Assembly (NCBI GenBank): GCA_039654915.1
Contig: CM077600.1
Span: 30,501,992-30,565,991, forward strand
DNA length: 64,000 nt
Reading direction: 5' to 3'
Source of the DNA: Aquilaria yunnanensis
Taxonomy: Eukaryota > Streptophyta > Magnoliopsida > Malvales > Thymelaeaceae
The notes beneath the pieces are model-generated. The model saw nothing but the letters and a program-made list of their open reading frames with translations, ran no database searches and was not told the origin of the DNA. Shown here piece after piece: positions 34,632 through 47,331 of the stretch. Every line of letters begins with the position of its first letter. The stretch's first letter is position 1. Position numbers and translations under genes: made by a program.

Positions 34632-37125
34632 TGAAGTTGTAAATTTCAGAGAAACTTATGTATACTGAATTTGTGTCCGTCTTAATTTTTTGTCTAGGTT
34701 GCATTTGAGATGCCTTTTTAAGTTATGTGGAAACGTTTTAGGCCTTGCGCCAAAATTGAAATGAGTTCATTTTTTCAGTCAGTCAGAAATTTGCAGATGT
34801 CCCACTCATTATTATCCAATGAGTAAATACTGTAGTAGTCAGGTCAAAATCCATAATCAGACCTCGAACTCATAAAACGGACAGGACAGATAGCTTGATC
34901 CAGCAGTCGGCACACTAAGCCCTCGAACCGCTAAATCAAGGCACTTAAGCTCTTCCATTAGCCTCCCTACCCTCCATTATATTGTGCGTGTTTGGGTAAA
35001 CATTTCACAACGTTTTGGATTGAAATGCTAATAAATTGTAATTTAGATGATCTCCTCCATATTTTAACAATTTTAACCGAAGCTTCCTCCTCACCAACTA
35101 AACCAACTACCTCGACATCTTCCTTCTAACGGGCCGGAGTAACATGGCTGTTTGCGACGGTGTCACCAACAACACCGACCCAAACAAGATCGCCTGCACT
35201 ACGCCTGGCTCACCAGCATGCTCCAAGACCAGATGCAATTGCTATGCAGCAAATTAATTATGCTCTCCCAATCCCAGATAGCCACCGAAAGCCTTTATTT
35301 TATTAATTTGTTCCTCGAGTCGAGTCTGTGCCCAGCCAAGCATGCCAGCACGGCTGCTGGTAAAATGGGTTCGTTTCACTGGTAGTTTTGAAATTGGAAG
35401 TAGCAGTTACCATGAATGAAAGAATACGAAAGGGAAATAGTAATTAGTGGCCTTTTCGTTTTGCTCTTTTGCCAACTTCCATTTGCAAAGTTTTACTCTT
35501 TTCTTTTGGAATTTCTAAAGTTTCTGGAGAACATTTAACTGGTCGAGTTTCCCCGTCAGCAGTGAAGTCTGTGAAGACAAGCGCGAATGTTCAGTAGTCA
35601 CCCTAGACAAATAAAAAAGAGAGACAAGGAAAAGATTAGAAGGACGAGACAATAGGAAAAAAGAATAAATTCACTTACCAGTTATCAGTAGTTGGACACA
35701 ACTTGGTAATGGGGCGGCCAATATCTTGGCATTTTGATCTAGAACATTATGAAACATTCATGGAAACATGCAGGTTAGTAATGGAGCCAGACGGAAGAGC
35801 TCAAGTGCCCCAATTCTGCGAGTCCAAGGGCTTATGTGTGATGAATCAATGTGTACATTTTGGTCGAGTTTGAGGGCGGATTATGGACTTTAGAGTATCA
35901 TAATATTTGCATGTCCCAGTCCAGTCTGAACTGAAATGAACGTGCGGTCTGGAGCACAAGTTGCCTCATCAGTAGTTTGAAACTTGGGGTTGGTTGGTCC
36001 CACCTAATACAACACCTTGCTAGGTTGGTACCCGAAGTAAAACGGCCACATATGACTTGTAACCTACGGCTACAGATGAGTTAGCTTAGCTAGGTTGTGG
36101 CCTGCGCCTTCCTGCCAGTGCCAGGTAGTTGAGTTGCTTGCTACAGTAACCCGGAGGAAGGAATGGATGCTCCATTGGGACCTTCACAATTCTTGATTCG
36201 TTAGGTGTATGTAAATGCAGGGAGGGGAGAGTTAATTACTATTTCATTATGTTGCACAGTTCTGAAGGAAGTGTACAGTGTTACGTAGACTATGCAGGTG
36301 GTCTGGTCTTACTCTTACGTGATTCGTCATTATCATTTCATATCAATCAAACGCCGGCTCGTTCCACCAGCAGCCATGTTTGTTTTTACTTTTTAGTTTT
36401 CGCATGAAAGTTGCCATGATTTGGAAGCTTATATGTGGAGTGGCGGTCCGCTGTTATTTGTGAAGTGATATTTGAAATGGCAATTTTCACAGCTAGCCAA
36501 GCCAATCATAGACCAAATATCCTCGTCCTTTCATCTCTTCCCTGAATTCCATGCGCCTGTACTGTAAACATTGAGCTCCTACTTGTTCAGCCATTGGATA
36601 ACAGGTGCTTAATGTAGAGGTTTTCACCCCAGAATTTTGGTGTAATCACGGATTAACTTCCAGGGAATATAAATCTAGTTGCTAGTAACTTGGATGGCAT
36701 ATGAGGCAAAAATTATGGGGCAGCAGGAATAATTTTAGATGAATGTATATATATTCCAGGCTAGGCGTACAATATATGGTACAAAAGCTTCCAAGATTTT
36801 CCGCTACAGAGACAAAGACCACTCCTTAGTAAATCCAAAAGATGAGACGAAAATGAGAACACCAGACACTTGTATATTCATTCACGAGAGAAAGAGCTGA
36901 GGGGGCGCGGGGGAGTCATATCCGTACTTCTCACAAAAAACAAAAAGCACAAAAAAGAAGGAAAGGAAAAATTAAAGCTTCCATTCCCACGGAGACAGAT
37001 AGAGATAGAGGTCATTAAGTAATGTGACCTCCAAGCAAGGGCAACTCAACCCTCTCCATCTTAAAGATTGCTCTTGATTATCCTGTCTTTTCGTTTTCTT
37101 TCTCATTGCTTGCTTAAGTTCCAGC
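34632..37125. other. Intergenic region between ALG13 and the receptor-like kinase
   Basis: The ALG13 3' UTR occupies the first few hundred bases. No transposon ends are obvious. A short Cys-rich frame at 35144-35257 is listed separately. Bases 36900-37125 are probably the kinase promoter and leader, ending in a pyrimidine-rich stretch before the ATG. Confidence 0.5.
35144..35257 (+). other. 37-codon Cys-rich open frame, doubtful
   Basis: The product starts MAVCDGVTNNTDPNK and contains ACTTPGSPACSKTRCNCYA, with five Cys in 37 residues. It has no signal peptide and no upstream exon was found. It could be the last exon of a lost gene, a small peptide gene, or chance. Confidence 0.2.
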
Positions 37126-39334
37126 ATGGAAAGTAGCAGCAGCTCTGAAGAAACCGAGGAGAGCCCTTATGAGCACTTGCAGTCACAGCACAACAACCCG
37201 TTCCTTTCCTTGAACTCTATTATCATTATCACCATCTCAGTCGTTTCCATCTTCCTTCTCCTCGCTATAATTCTCATCATTGTCAAGCTCCGCAGACTCC
37301 AATCTGCCAGCAGCACCAACATTTCCGATGCAGCTCACACCACCATACACTTGTCCTCTCCCACTACAGGTAAAGTAACCTACTTTAAGGATCGATTATC
37401 AATCATGTCAGTTGTTTAGAAAATGATTTGTGCCTGCCTCTCTTTTTCCGATTAATTTAGACGTCAAGGGAGCTGTGTCATGTCTACACGGTGGGATTGG
37501 GAACATCCCTCCGAGCCCCATCAAACACACAAGGGTCCAAGTTTTCACATACAAAGAGATGGAACTGGCCACTAACAGCTTCAGCGAGGAGAATGTGATC
37601 GGAAATGGAGGCTTTCGATCTGTCATTTACAGAGGAGTGCTCCCGGATGGGACCATTGCCGCCATTAAGAAGCTGAGCAAAGAAGGAAAGCAAGGAGAGC
37701 GTGCCTTCAGGATGGAGGTTTGCGGCTTCATTTATTTCATCTTTGTCTCCATATTGCTCTGTTCTCTTCCTACTTATAATTAATTAATATCCTAGCTTCA
37801 GCAACAGCAAGCAATTAATATTGGAATTATAAATGGGTTTGTTAATTTGTTTGTTTCTGTTATCCATTTAATTAAGTTAGAGGTCAAGTTGCAAGTTGCA
37901 AGCGCGTGGGCGGGAGGCCGGGAGACTAAGAGAATAAAATTATTTGGTGGGTGCAGGTGGATCTACTGAGCCGGTTGGAGTGTCCATACTTGGTGGAGCT
38001 GCTGGGTTATTGTGCTGACCAGAACCACAGGATCTTGATCTTTGAGTACATGCCCAATGGCAGCCTCCAGCAGCATCTCCACGGTGGGCCTGATAACGAG
38101 GGATATCCACCCTTGGATTGGAGAGCCCGTTTAAGGATAGCCCTTGATTGCGCTAGAGCACTCGAGTTCCTCCATGATCATTCAGTCCCAACCATCATCC
38201 ACCGCAACTTCAAGTGCACCAACGTCCTACTGGATCATAACCTCCGGGCCAAGGTATCAGATTTCGGGTTGGCCAAGATGGGCTCCGACAAGATCAACGG
38301 TCAGATTTCGACTAGGGTGTTAGGGACCACAGGGTATTTGGCCCCAGAGTGAGTAGTGATCCCTGCCTCTAGGCTTGTGTTTAATGTATCCAACCACTTG
38401 CCATACCAAATGGGCACCTGCACATGGGCATCAACAAGTGTCCTTATTTGGCAGCCTGTCACTTAATTCCAAAGTAATTCATACATAAAAATCTCAGCAT
38501 TACCTCATAAAAAGAAGTAATACATCTGAGGTATTATATACAACTATTCAGCAGCAATTACTAGTCTAGAAGTCAGGCAACAGCATGAAAGGTTCATCTA
38601 AATTTAATTTCCCAGCTGCGATGCGAATGCAGGACTCTGATGTGGAAGAAAATAGAAAAAAAGTGGAGACTGGTTTCCTTTCTCAATTGATGATCCCTCA
38701 TCTCCCACGTAATGTTAATCCGCGCAGGTATGCCTCAACGGGGAAGCTTACAACCAAATCAGATGTGTACAGCTACGGGGTGGTTCTCCTGCAGATATTG
38801 ACTGGTCGCCTGCCAGTTGATACCAAAAGGCCTCCTGGAGAACATGTTCTAGTGTCTTGGGTAAGTTGATGTAGATTGAATTAAACCTTTAATGTTTTAT
38901 TTATTTTAAGAGAGTGAGAGTGAGAGTGAGTGGAATCTTGCTAACTTTTACACTTCTGAGAAAGGCACTTCCAAGGTTGACTAACAGAGACAAAGTGGTT
39001 GAAATGGTTGATCCTGCTCTTCAAGGCCAATTCTCAAACAGGGACCTGATTCAGGTAAGTAAATAGTGAGTACTCCGTACACTGGAGTTTGCCTGTCCCC
39101 TAATTAAACCGAAAACAAAAATGCTTCTTTTATATATGTTCTAAAAGAAAAGGTTGAATTGAACAGGTAGCTGCCATTGCTGCAATGTGTGTGCAAGCAG
39201 AAGCAGATTACAGGCCTCTAATGGTAGATGTTGTACAGTCTCTTGTTCCATTGGTCAAAGGCTTCCGCTCCAACATTACTTCCTCCGCTTCCTCTAGATT
39301 CCTCCGCCAATCCTTTATCAGTCCTAGACATTAA
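37126..39334 (+). CDS. Membrane-anchored receptor-like kinase, probably catalytically impaired (At3g58690-type)
   Basis: Six exons (37126-37369, 37461-37717, 37957-38348, 38728-38860, 38965-39054, 39167-39334) with GT-AG introns give 427 aa. A short Ser/Glu-rich N-terminus precedes one transmembrane segment (about 31-53). The kinase domain starts near residue 110 ([14 protein letters not shown]). Retained are the VAIK-type Lys (AAIKKL, about 151), the helix-C Glu, DFG (KVSDFGLAK, about 269) and [20 protein letters not shown]. Two key sites are altered. The glycine loop reads [12 protein letters not shown], with Arg for the third Gly and one extra residue. The catalytic loop reads [13 protein letters not shown], with Asn (about 251) for the HRD Asp. 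Close relatives have HRDFK. The reading frame and splice sites are intact, so it looks like an expressed pseudokinase or scaffold at the plasma membrane rather than a dead gene. Ligand and partners are unknown. Confidence 0.92.
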
Positions 39335-41031
39335 TTCCTCTCCTTAGAGCTACGCTAAATGTTGCTCGAGTTCTTCGGCCAGCAAGAATATATGGCGAAT
39401 TGGTTCCATCTATTGAAATTGAAGAAATGGAACTATACATGTTCCAAAATTATATATTGTAATTATGGAGCAATAAATTCAGTGTAACCTTGTAGTTTCT
39501 CTGATGCAGTGCAGCTTGTTGAGATGAGATGAAAATCAGTAAAGTAGGAAGGTTTCTCATGTCTCTGTATGTATGTGATTCTTCTTGTGGCTTAGCATTC
39601 AAATTATCTCCAGATCAATATGGCAGTTTTTTATGCAAGATATGGTGAATGGGGTAGGGAACAGGAAGACAAGATGTACGCGCAGACACATGAAGGAAAC
39701 AGAAGGTCCTACTCCTGCTCCGACAGCAAGTGAAGTGGAAACAAACAGATAACGACTAAACTACCAAGATGTAGAACAAAGTGAATGAATTATTCCCACT
39801 CTATTTCCTTTTTCCTCCTAAAGGCCCAAAGCCTAGGCTGCGAGAGGAGCACAAGTTGTTCGTTAACAATGAAGATGCAGTTCAAAGCATTGCCCTTTTA
39901 GGCTGTAACACGACACGAGAAGGGAAGGGTAGAACCTCTGCAGGCATATTTGCACTGCTACTGATCTCAACATGTATAGGCATATGGCATATAACAAAAC
40001 TGACTGATATGTTTAAAAATCATGCTGGAACATCTAATTTAGAATCAATGCAACTGGCTCGTTAATACGAAATAAAGAATCCAAGATAACTATTTTGAAG
40101 ATTTTTCTCTCTCAAACTCAATTGAACTAATGGAAGACAATAATATTGTGACTATTTAACTTTGTGTTAGGCTCAACAAACTGGAAAGAATTTGGTATTT
40201 CATTCATGTTTTGAGAAGGCAACTTTCAAGAGTAGGAAAAACCAAAAGGATATTAACAACTGAATCTGTATAATGTGACCTTTTCAGTTTTTACTAACAT
40301 CTGCACATCATCTTGTCATCATCTTTCTTCTGGTGTTGTGGGAGCATTCATGTATGTGTCGATGTCACCAATCGTAAAAGTTCAAAAACAGGCAACAGGC
40401 CACAAAGGCTCATAGCACAGTTCGAACACAACACTGCTTCTAACTGCAATTCACAAATCTTTTTCAAACTCACATTCCCTTTCCGTAACCAACCTTCATT
40501 CCCAACTGTCAATTATACTAATGAAAATTTGACCCGTTTCTCATGAGTTGTTAGTAATGCATCTATCACGGAACTAATAACATTTCCTGGAAACCTGACC
40601 AGTTTGGTACAAGAACATTGTCCATAACCTCAAAGCCATGCTCTCAGTCCTCAATCCCATACTTAAAAAAGGAAATAATTACAACACTATTCTGAATAAG
40701 TTCCTCTTAGTCATGATTAATCGGCTTCTGGATTTATTTTGACACTTGAATTGGAAGAGCTTAAAAGACTCTTGTGCATAATAAGACTGGTAGATTTTTC
40801 CTCCAGTGCCTATCAATGTTTATCATCATAAAAAAATTCTTGGGCGTGTGCCAAAAAAAAGAAAAATTTAAAGACCTGGGATTTTTCATTATTGAAGACT
40901 TCAGTTTTTTGAAGGGGTCCATTAGTAAATTGAACATGACGCTCATTCAAATAATTCAAATAATTTCATTTATCACAAAAAAAATTACTTAATGTGGTAG
41001 TATTTACACCGTTAAATGGAAAAATTTGTAC
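39335..41031. other. Intergenic region between convergent kinase and ATL genes
   Basis: It holds the 3' UTRs of both neighbours. A 94-codon frame at 39781-40065 has a possible hydrophobic segment but no recognised domain, and lies where the kinase 3' flank would be. No transposon structure seen. Confidence 0.45.
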
Positions 41032-41985
41032 TCAAAACTTAGCGGAGGTTCCCTCGCCGTCGCCGTCGCCGTCACCGTCACTATTCGCGGCAACTTTCGC
41101 CGACTTAATCGAAGGCATTCTCAGAAGAAACGACGGAAATCTACTAAAAGTCGACTGTTCTAACTTCACGCCCCGGCTACTTCCGTCTCCGCCGGCTCGA
41201 TATCCTCTCGGCGAACTCCTCTCCGTCCGCAAGATCATGCTTTTCGACCGGTTCATTATCTTCGTCCTCATCTCGCCCGACAACCGCAACGTGAACCTCT
41301 CCATGTTCTCACGCGGATGGATCGGCGGACGCTCCATCGATTTCGACCACAAGAATCTACGTCTCCGGCTCTCGACGTTCGAATTCCGGTTCGCCTCCGG
41401 CTCCGAGGAGTCTTCATTTTGCGCCTCCATATCTGAGTCAGGATGCGCGAACTCGGGCGGCTTCTCCACAGAGTCGCCAGGTTGAGGAACAAGATTTGCT
41501 CGGCAAACTGGGCAAGTTGTGTGGGACCCCAGCCAAAGGTCGATACAGTCCGGGTGAAAGACGTGGTCGCATTTGGGGATTAGACGCAGCGTTTCGTTGT
41601 CCTCAAATTCGCTTAAGCAAACGGCACACTCGAGCGCGCCTTTCCCGATCCTCGACCCCTTCACCTCAGAGTAAACCATTGTAGGGAAAGCGGCGATGAC
41701 AGACTCGTCCAACCCACGCGCCGCCACCCTACGAGGTGTCCTGGGCACGGGGCGCGCCATCCATACGACGCCGCTGCTGGCGTCGGTGCACTTGCGGATG
41801 TAGATGTAGATAAGGCCGCCGAGGAACGTGGCGGAGATCAAGATGGCGATGAGGATGGCCATTGAAGGAGTGAAGCTGGAGTATGAATATCCATCGTCGT
41901 TGTTGCGGGTGGGCTGAGCCGAGGATTGCGGGGGAAACAGGGGAAAGAGAAGCAAGAGGAGCGAAAGGCTTGCAAGCTCGGCCAT
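41032..41985 (-). CDS. RING-H2 E3 ubiquitin ligase, ATL6/ATL31-like (copy 1)
   Basis: Single-exon gene, 317 aa. Order: signal peptide (1-24, ending SSAQ), short lumenal linker, transmembrane helix (about 42-64), basic linker, the ATL GLD motif at 91-93 (GLDESVIAAFP), and RING-H2 at C120-C161 (CAVC, then KCDHVFHPDCID, then CPVC). A Ser/Arg-rich tail follows. The family makes membrane-anchored ligases; ATL6 and ATL31 act in carbon/nitrogen balance and defence by ubiquitinating 14-3-3 proteins. The upstream ATG at 42030 would add 15 residues. I prefer 41985 because the paralogue at 54181-55308 starts at the matching site and a TATA-like box lies about 80 bp upstream. The last residues encode a short Asp-Gly repeat from a GTCGCC hexanucleotide run. 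Confidence 0.93.
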   Translation of the reverse strand: MAELASLSLLLLLFPLFPPQSSAQPTRNNDDGYSYSSFTPSMAILIAILISATFLGGLIYIYIRKCTDASSGVVWMARPVPRTPRRVAARGLDESVIAAFPTMVYSEVKGSRIGKGALECAVCLSEFEDNETLRLIPKCDHVFHPDCIDLWLGSHTTCPVCRANLVPQPGDSVEKPPEFAHPDSDMEAQNEDSSEPEANRNSNVESRRRRFLWSKSMERPPIHPRENMERFTLRLSGEMRTKIMNRSKSMILRTERSSPRGYRAGGDGSSRGVKLEQSTFSRFPSFLLRMPSIKSAKVAANSDGDGDGDGEGTSAKF

Positions 41986-42063
41986 GGCGGGTGAGATATG
42001 GGTTTTGGGGTTTGGAGCATTTGAAATCAATTAATCTTGGAAAAGAATAAGCAATAAAAAAGC

Positions 42064-42070
42064 TTATAAA
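42064..42070 (-). promoter_or_regulatory. TATA box of ATL copy 1
   Basis: TTTATAA on the minus strand, about 80 bp upstream of the preferred ATG. The matching position upstream of the second ATL copy has the same word. Confidence 0.6.
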
Positions 42071-42859
42071 TGGGTGGATGCAGAAAGAAGGGTCCGAGCA
42101 GAGGAAAGAGCGACGTGACAGATTGAGGTTAAGGCTAAATGCTACGCACGCTAAATTGAGAGGCTTGTGGGGTTGGAGAATCAGGTCAGAGATGGCGAGC
42201 CTTACTGTGACGGAGAAAGGCCACTAGAAGGTAGAGAGAGAGCGGGGAAAGAAGCCATTGCCATGGAATTAGGATTGAAGAATGATAGATTTCCTGGCGA
42301 GGACAAAACAGTTGTTTTTCATTTGGGTCAATTATCCGGGCTGAAAGAAAGAGTTGCTTGCTTGCCTTGGACAGCTTCCTTTTGTTTGACTGGTAAGAGT
42401 TACTGTAATTTGTGGTCAACTTGGCTGCAAACGATCTATTGGCTATCGTGACTCTTCTCCTTTTATCTCCCTTGACTGATTCTTCTTTTTCTTTCCTTAA
42501 CTCGTTCCCCTCTCAAATCTCTCTCATCAACAAACTGTAACCCAACGACACAGTTACCTCCTGATGCAATTGCTTTTTATCAGCTTCAAATGATTATTTC
42601 AACGGATAATGGGCCAACGCACTCAACATTAGAATATTATATTGACACAGCTATCTGAAAAAGAAACACCATCCCGAGTAGCGGTCTCATACATGTAAGA
42701 GGCGTTGCAATTTGATCAGTGGAACCACCACTGATGCAGGAAAAGATCAGCACACACACAGGTGTTATGTTAGGCTCGCTTGATGTCTCGCGCCAAGCGA
42801 AAACAAACAATCAGGCTGCCGACCGCCTGGTGCATTCCATCTGATTATGCATTGTCTGG
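42071..42859. other. Promoter of ATL copy 1 and 3' flank of ERCC1
   Basis: About 790 bp shared by the two genes, which are head to tail on the minus strand. A 94-codon plus-strand frame at 42167 looks spurious. No repeat seen. Confidence 0.5.
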
Positions 42860-45800
42860 CTAACCAACAGCACCGGTTTCTCCTTCCTTCGTCCCTGATT
42901 CATTGTCCTTTTCCTGCATTTTATTAGCATACCTCGAAAAAGCAGCTGAAAGCGCTGATCTAATACTACTTGTTTCCGTTTCTTTCTTCCTGCGTTTATT
43001 TGTTTCTTCTCCATTCTCTCTTTCTTTCATTTCACTTGCTGAGGATGGTTCCGCATCTTGTTGAACTGGAGTTTCTGGGACAGGTGGGTGGCTGGGAACT
43101 ATGCGTTTGAAAGGTTCATGAAATGTGTCATACAAACGTTTAACCTGACCCATCAATAAGATTAAAAGATATTAAAAGAAATTAATGAGGAGGGAAAAGC
43201 CTTTATCTGATATGTTGAGTACTTCACCTGAGTAGGGGAAAGTAACCAGAAGTAAACAGGAGACAAAGTATTACCTTGCGCTCCCCTATACCAGGGCATC
43301 GAGCTAAATCTTCCATAGATGCGTCCATTATGCTTGACAGGGACTGGCAAACAACGTCAAGTCAGATGAGGATGCCCAAAATAATAAACGGTTGAAAAGA
43401 TCTAGAAGCTGAAGAAAAGCATACCCCAAAGGTTGAACCTAGTGTTACAACATCAGTCTTGTTAACGTGCCGAATACTTGTCAGAGCATGGTTAAGCTAT
43501 GTCCAGACAAAAATGAAGACAAATAATCGGTTTCAGATTAGTCATCTCAAAAGGCCATAACTTCTAGAAGAAAGAAAGAAAAAAACATTTTATGGATAAG
43601 TAATGGCCTCCATAAATCTGTAAAGCTTGAACTTCAAACAAAACAAAATTGAGAAGAACATACCCTTGATAAATAGTCTGTGTCCATTTGGCCCTGTATC
43701 AGATCTGCAGGTTTATTTTCATATACTTTTATAGTCTCCAAGTAGCGACCACATTCCTCCAAGCTGACATGAAAAGGAAACAACTAGATCTTACCAAAAG
43801 CACAAGTTCAAATCAAGTTTCCAGTGCATAATTTGTACTGATACAAGCATTTAATAGGATCTTTTGAGGAAAAGCAGCTCGTCGAGTAAAAGTAGGGGGA
43901 GGGGGCAAGCAAAACCGTTAAGAAAAAGGAACTTAAGGAAGAGAAACATTAACGTTCATCAACTTCAGTAAACTGTCATAAGGTGGAGCCAAGACTCTTC
44001 TCCTCCTCCAACAAATTCCACATACCTCCAACCACATAACAAAGTACAATCATGAAGGAGAGCCGTTTTGGTGACTTCAAGTAAAGGTTTAACCACGTCT
44101 TCCTGCAATCAGCAACAATCCGAACAATAAGCAAGAGATTCCCTTTGTGTTGTGCTTCCTTATCTTTCTTTTTCCCATTTCAAAAACCTCTTAGTCAATG
44201 TGCTATGTAAGGGAGGAAGGAAATGATCCATCATCGTGTTGTGGCACCACCTTAGAATTTTTATCATCGTTCTTTGTCCAATCATAATCATATATACAAA
44301 TAAAAAAAGCATAGATCGAATAGACTCTCACCACATCAACATGGCAAAGAACAACACGAAGCTTGAAGTTTTTCTGTAGTTCCCTAATACGGTAATATAA
44401 GTAGTCTGGGTGCAGCAAATGATATCGAAGACTGCATAAAAGATGTAAATTTCAGATTTGGAATAAAGGGATGGCATTCGGTAGACAACAAGCCCCAGAG
44501 TAAACTTAATGCAATGATTTGTACATGTCAGGCTTACTCCAACAAGAACACTAAGGCAGACCAATAAAATCCAAAAGGATATTTCAAAGTTCAAAGTGCA
44601 TTTAACAAAAACTGAGCAGATCCTTATGTCAGTTGCTATGTCAAACATCCTATACCTAAAAAAAGAGCTGGAAGCACAGCTTATGATATCATCTCAACAG
44701 GCATGTTATTGCTTGGTATATAGCCCAAAATTGAACAAAAACTCAACTTGCTAATTAGTGTTAAATAACAATAATGGAGTAATCAACTAACAAGACTTTG
44801 GGTGTAGAACCATATTCTGACTATAAGACATATTTCTATGGCCAAGCTAACCATATGAATTTTTATACCATTACTTACGACCTTATCTTTGTTTCAAACT
44901 ATCCACAACAGTTGTGACAGTAAAATGTCTCCAGAGCATACTTCATCTTTACCATATATTTAGGGGTGCCACTGCCTACATGTGTATTTGACCTTTGTGC
45001 CTGCAATCAGCGCAGGCAGGAATGAATATTGTAGACTTGTGTGTTAAGAAGCATAGACACATGCATACGAACGTAGTAAAACTAATGTATACATAGACTT
45101 CTTGGGAGTATACCACTCGATTGAAATTCAAAGCTTACTTCCTTAAATAAAACCCGAACCTTACATAGAGAGCACATGAATTCTGTCCAAGCAAGTAATC
45201 ACAGACAACATCAGCAAAAGTCCACCTCACGTTCCGGATATGTTTGAGCAATGGATTTCCTTTCTACCCAAGGTGAAGATAATTGGATTTAGGCTTACAA
45301 AATGAAGATACGAAGAACAAGAGTTCAATTAGCAGCAGCCCTGGAAAAGAACGATCAACCAATCAACTGATCTCTAATCCCAACTAGTTGGGATAAGCTA
45401 CATGAATCACGTGTCTCTGTTATGCTGGCTGAAGGAAAGTATCTACCTAAGCTAATATTTTTAAATGTAATTGATTGTTGTCATATGCTTGATCCATTAA
45501 TCTTAAATACCTTCTACAGTCGCATCGTTATGAATTCAGCTACAGAGCATGCATTGGCACTCAGTTTATAGGACATGAGACAGCATAAACACCAAAATAT
45601 TGGAATAAGATGTTTAGTCGCTTAAGAAAAAAGAACTACAAACATACAATACGACTAGCCAACTTAAATCCTAGAGTTAAGTCCAGAAACGACCAAGAAA
45701 AAACCATCACCTGCCTGTGGCTAACAAATATGGCATTCCGATTCTGAGTGGAATTTGGGAATGAAGACGATGAAGCAACTGCAGCCGGAAACTGTGTGGA

Positions 45801-46295
45801 AGTGGCAGAAGAATCTGAAGGAGATGGCTTGCTAGATTCTGCATTTAGCCTTGAAAACAAACCACAAATTAATTAAACTTGACCCACTAAAGAGTCAAGA
45901 GCTAATAGACATTTCTAAGGACAGAAAATTCCAAAAGAAAACGAGCAAACTGCAGACACTAAAAACATTCCATCCCTTGCATTGGCTAAACTCGAACTAG
46001 GACAGGTACAAAAATATAATAGTAATATTTCGATTTAAATTTGACGAAATCACCTTGGAGCAGAAATTCCAGAAGTGGGCACGTCAGCAGCGGGGGGAGA
46101 AGAGTAAAATTCGGAGTTTTTTATGAAGGAAAAGGCCTGCGAGAAAGATTGGGAAGGAGCGAAGAGAGACGGAGGAGTTGATTTCGCCTGCGAGCTCTCG
46201 ATCACTTCTTTGTACGAAGGAACTCCGATAACTAATGGCGTTTTCTTCTTACTCCTGTTCGATGCTTCGTCGTTCTTCGATCGTCGATCCTCCAT
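42860..46295 (-). CDS. ERCC1: DNA excision repair protein ERCC1 (Rad10/UVR7)
   Basis: Nine exons on the minus strand: 46295-46054, 45849-45711, 45263-45160, 44431-44332, 44102-44026, 43763-43664, 43496-43425, 43343-43275, 43144-42860. They join in frame to 395 aa. The protein is the non-catalytic partner of XPF (RAD1/UVH1) in the structure-specific nuclease that cuts 5' of lesions in nucleotide excision repair, interstrand-crosslink repair and recombination. Visible: a Ser-rich N-terminus; the central XPA/DNA-binding domain ([20 protein letters not shown] from about 119, [34 protein letters not shown]); and the tandem helix-hairpin-helix region ([20 protein letters not shown], then [20 protein letters not shown], about 252-318) that binds XPF. 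The charged C-terminal tail (NKRRKKETE) is plant-like. Exon 3 uses a weak donor (AG|GTTCGG), chosen because it restores CALYVSLRYH. Confidence 0.95.
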
Positions 46296-47331
46296 CTTCC
46301 GTGGAACTTTTCCCTCGTCTTTTCCCTCTCAATGATCGGCGCTGTCTGCGAAAAGTAGCGAATTCCGTGTTTGTGAGGTTTGGACTAAAGCGCAAAAGAC
46401 GTTGGCCCAATCAAACGACCTAAAAGCCCATAAGACGTTGGACTTTGCCGGTGGTTCGAGGAGGAAGGGACTAACTGCCAATCCTCCCCCTATATTCACT
46501 AGAAAATACAAAAACACCACTGTGGTTTGATAATCTAAGTTATTTCCCCCCCTTATTATCTTCCTAGTTTCTTTCAAATTCCGTAGATCTTGATCTCCCT
46601 TTAATCATGATACACGGTAGCCCATTCAATTTTGGGGCACCGGCGCCCAACTATTCAAAAACGGGTAATTAAGAAATAATTTTTTTCAAAAGTATGTGTG
46701 ACGTAATAGTTTATAGTTTCTACTTTGTACTCATTATATATGTATCAGGGAGTAGAAGATAAAGCATGTGACTTTTGAATACTCAATTACTAATATATTG
46801 CCAATACAATAACTTTAGCTTTCAAAACCAAATATAAAGCTTGAGTTTTGAACCACTTCATCAACTTGACTATGGATCAGTAAGTTTGCTAAGAAATGTA
46901 AAATGCGTCCGTAACGCGGTAAAACTAAAGGTAGTAACTTACAACGACAAGCAAAAAAGGTGAATGGCTCTACTTCTATATGATAGATAAGTATTTGAGA
47001 GGCAAATAAGGTGATAAGGTTTGGCATGGAGTTAGGTGAAGGAAATTAAAAAGGCTCGCCAAGACTAAGTGAGCCCGTTCTTTTCAGGTTGGCGAATGAC
47101 AGGGAAAGAAGGATGTACAGGTCATAGTTGGTTTACCTGGCGACTTTCTATCACAAAAACGCTTGGCCTCATACAAGAAACCATGTTAATCTAATGTCTA
47201 TACATTTCTGGCAATATTTGGATTCTGATTTTTTTTATTTATATTTCTTTAGTTCTTTTTTGCGTTTCGGCTCTTGCGGATCGGGGATCTGTCCCTTCTA
47301 TATCTTCATCGTATTTTGCAAGAAAATTCAT
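46296..47331. other. ERCC1 promoter and intergenic DNA
   Basis: The ERCC1 leader must be short. At 46501-46580 the sequence AAAATACAAAAACACCACTG then TGGTTTGATAATC resembles a lone terminus of MULE family E. No gene recognised. Confidence 0.4.

Noticed and set aside
38585..38869. 94-codon frame starting in intron 3 of the kinase
   Set aside because: It is intron sequence read into exon 4; the spliced model restores APEYASTG exactly.
39781..40065. Open frame with a possible membrane segment downstream of the kinase
   Set aside because: No family resemblance, no leader or partner exon; best treated as non-coding flank.
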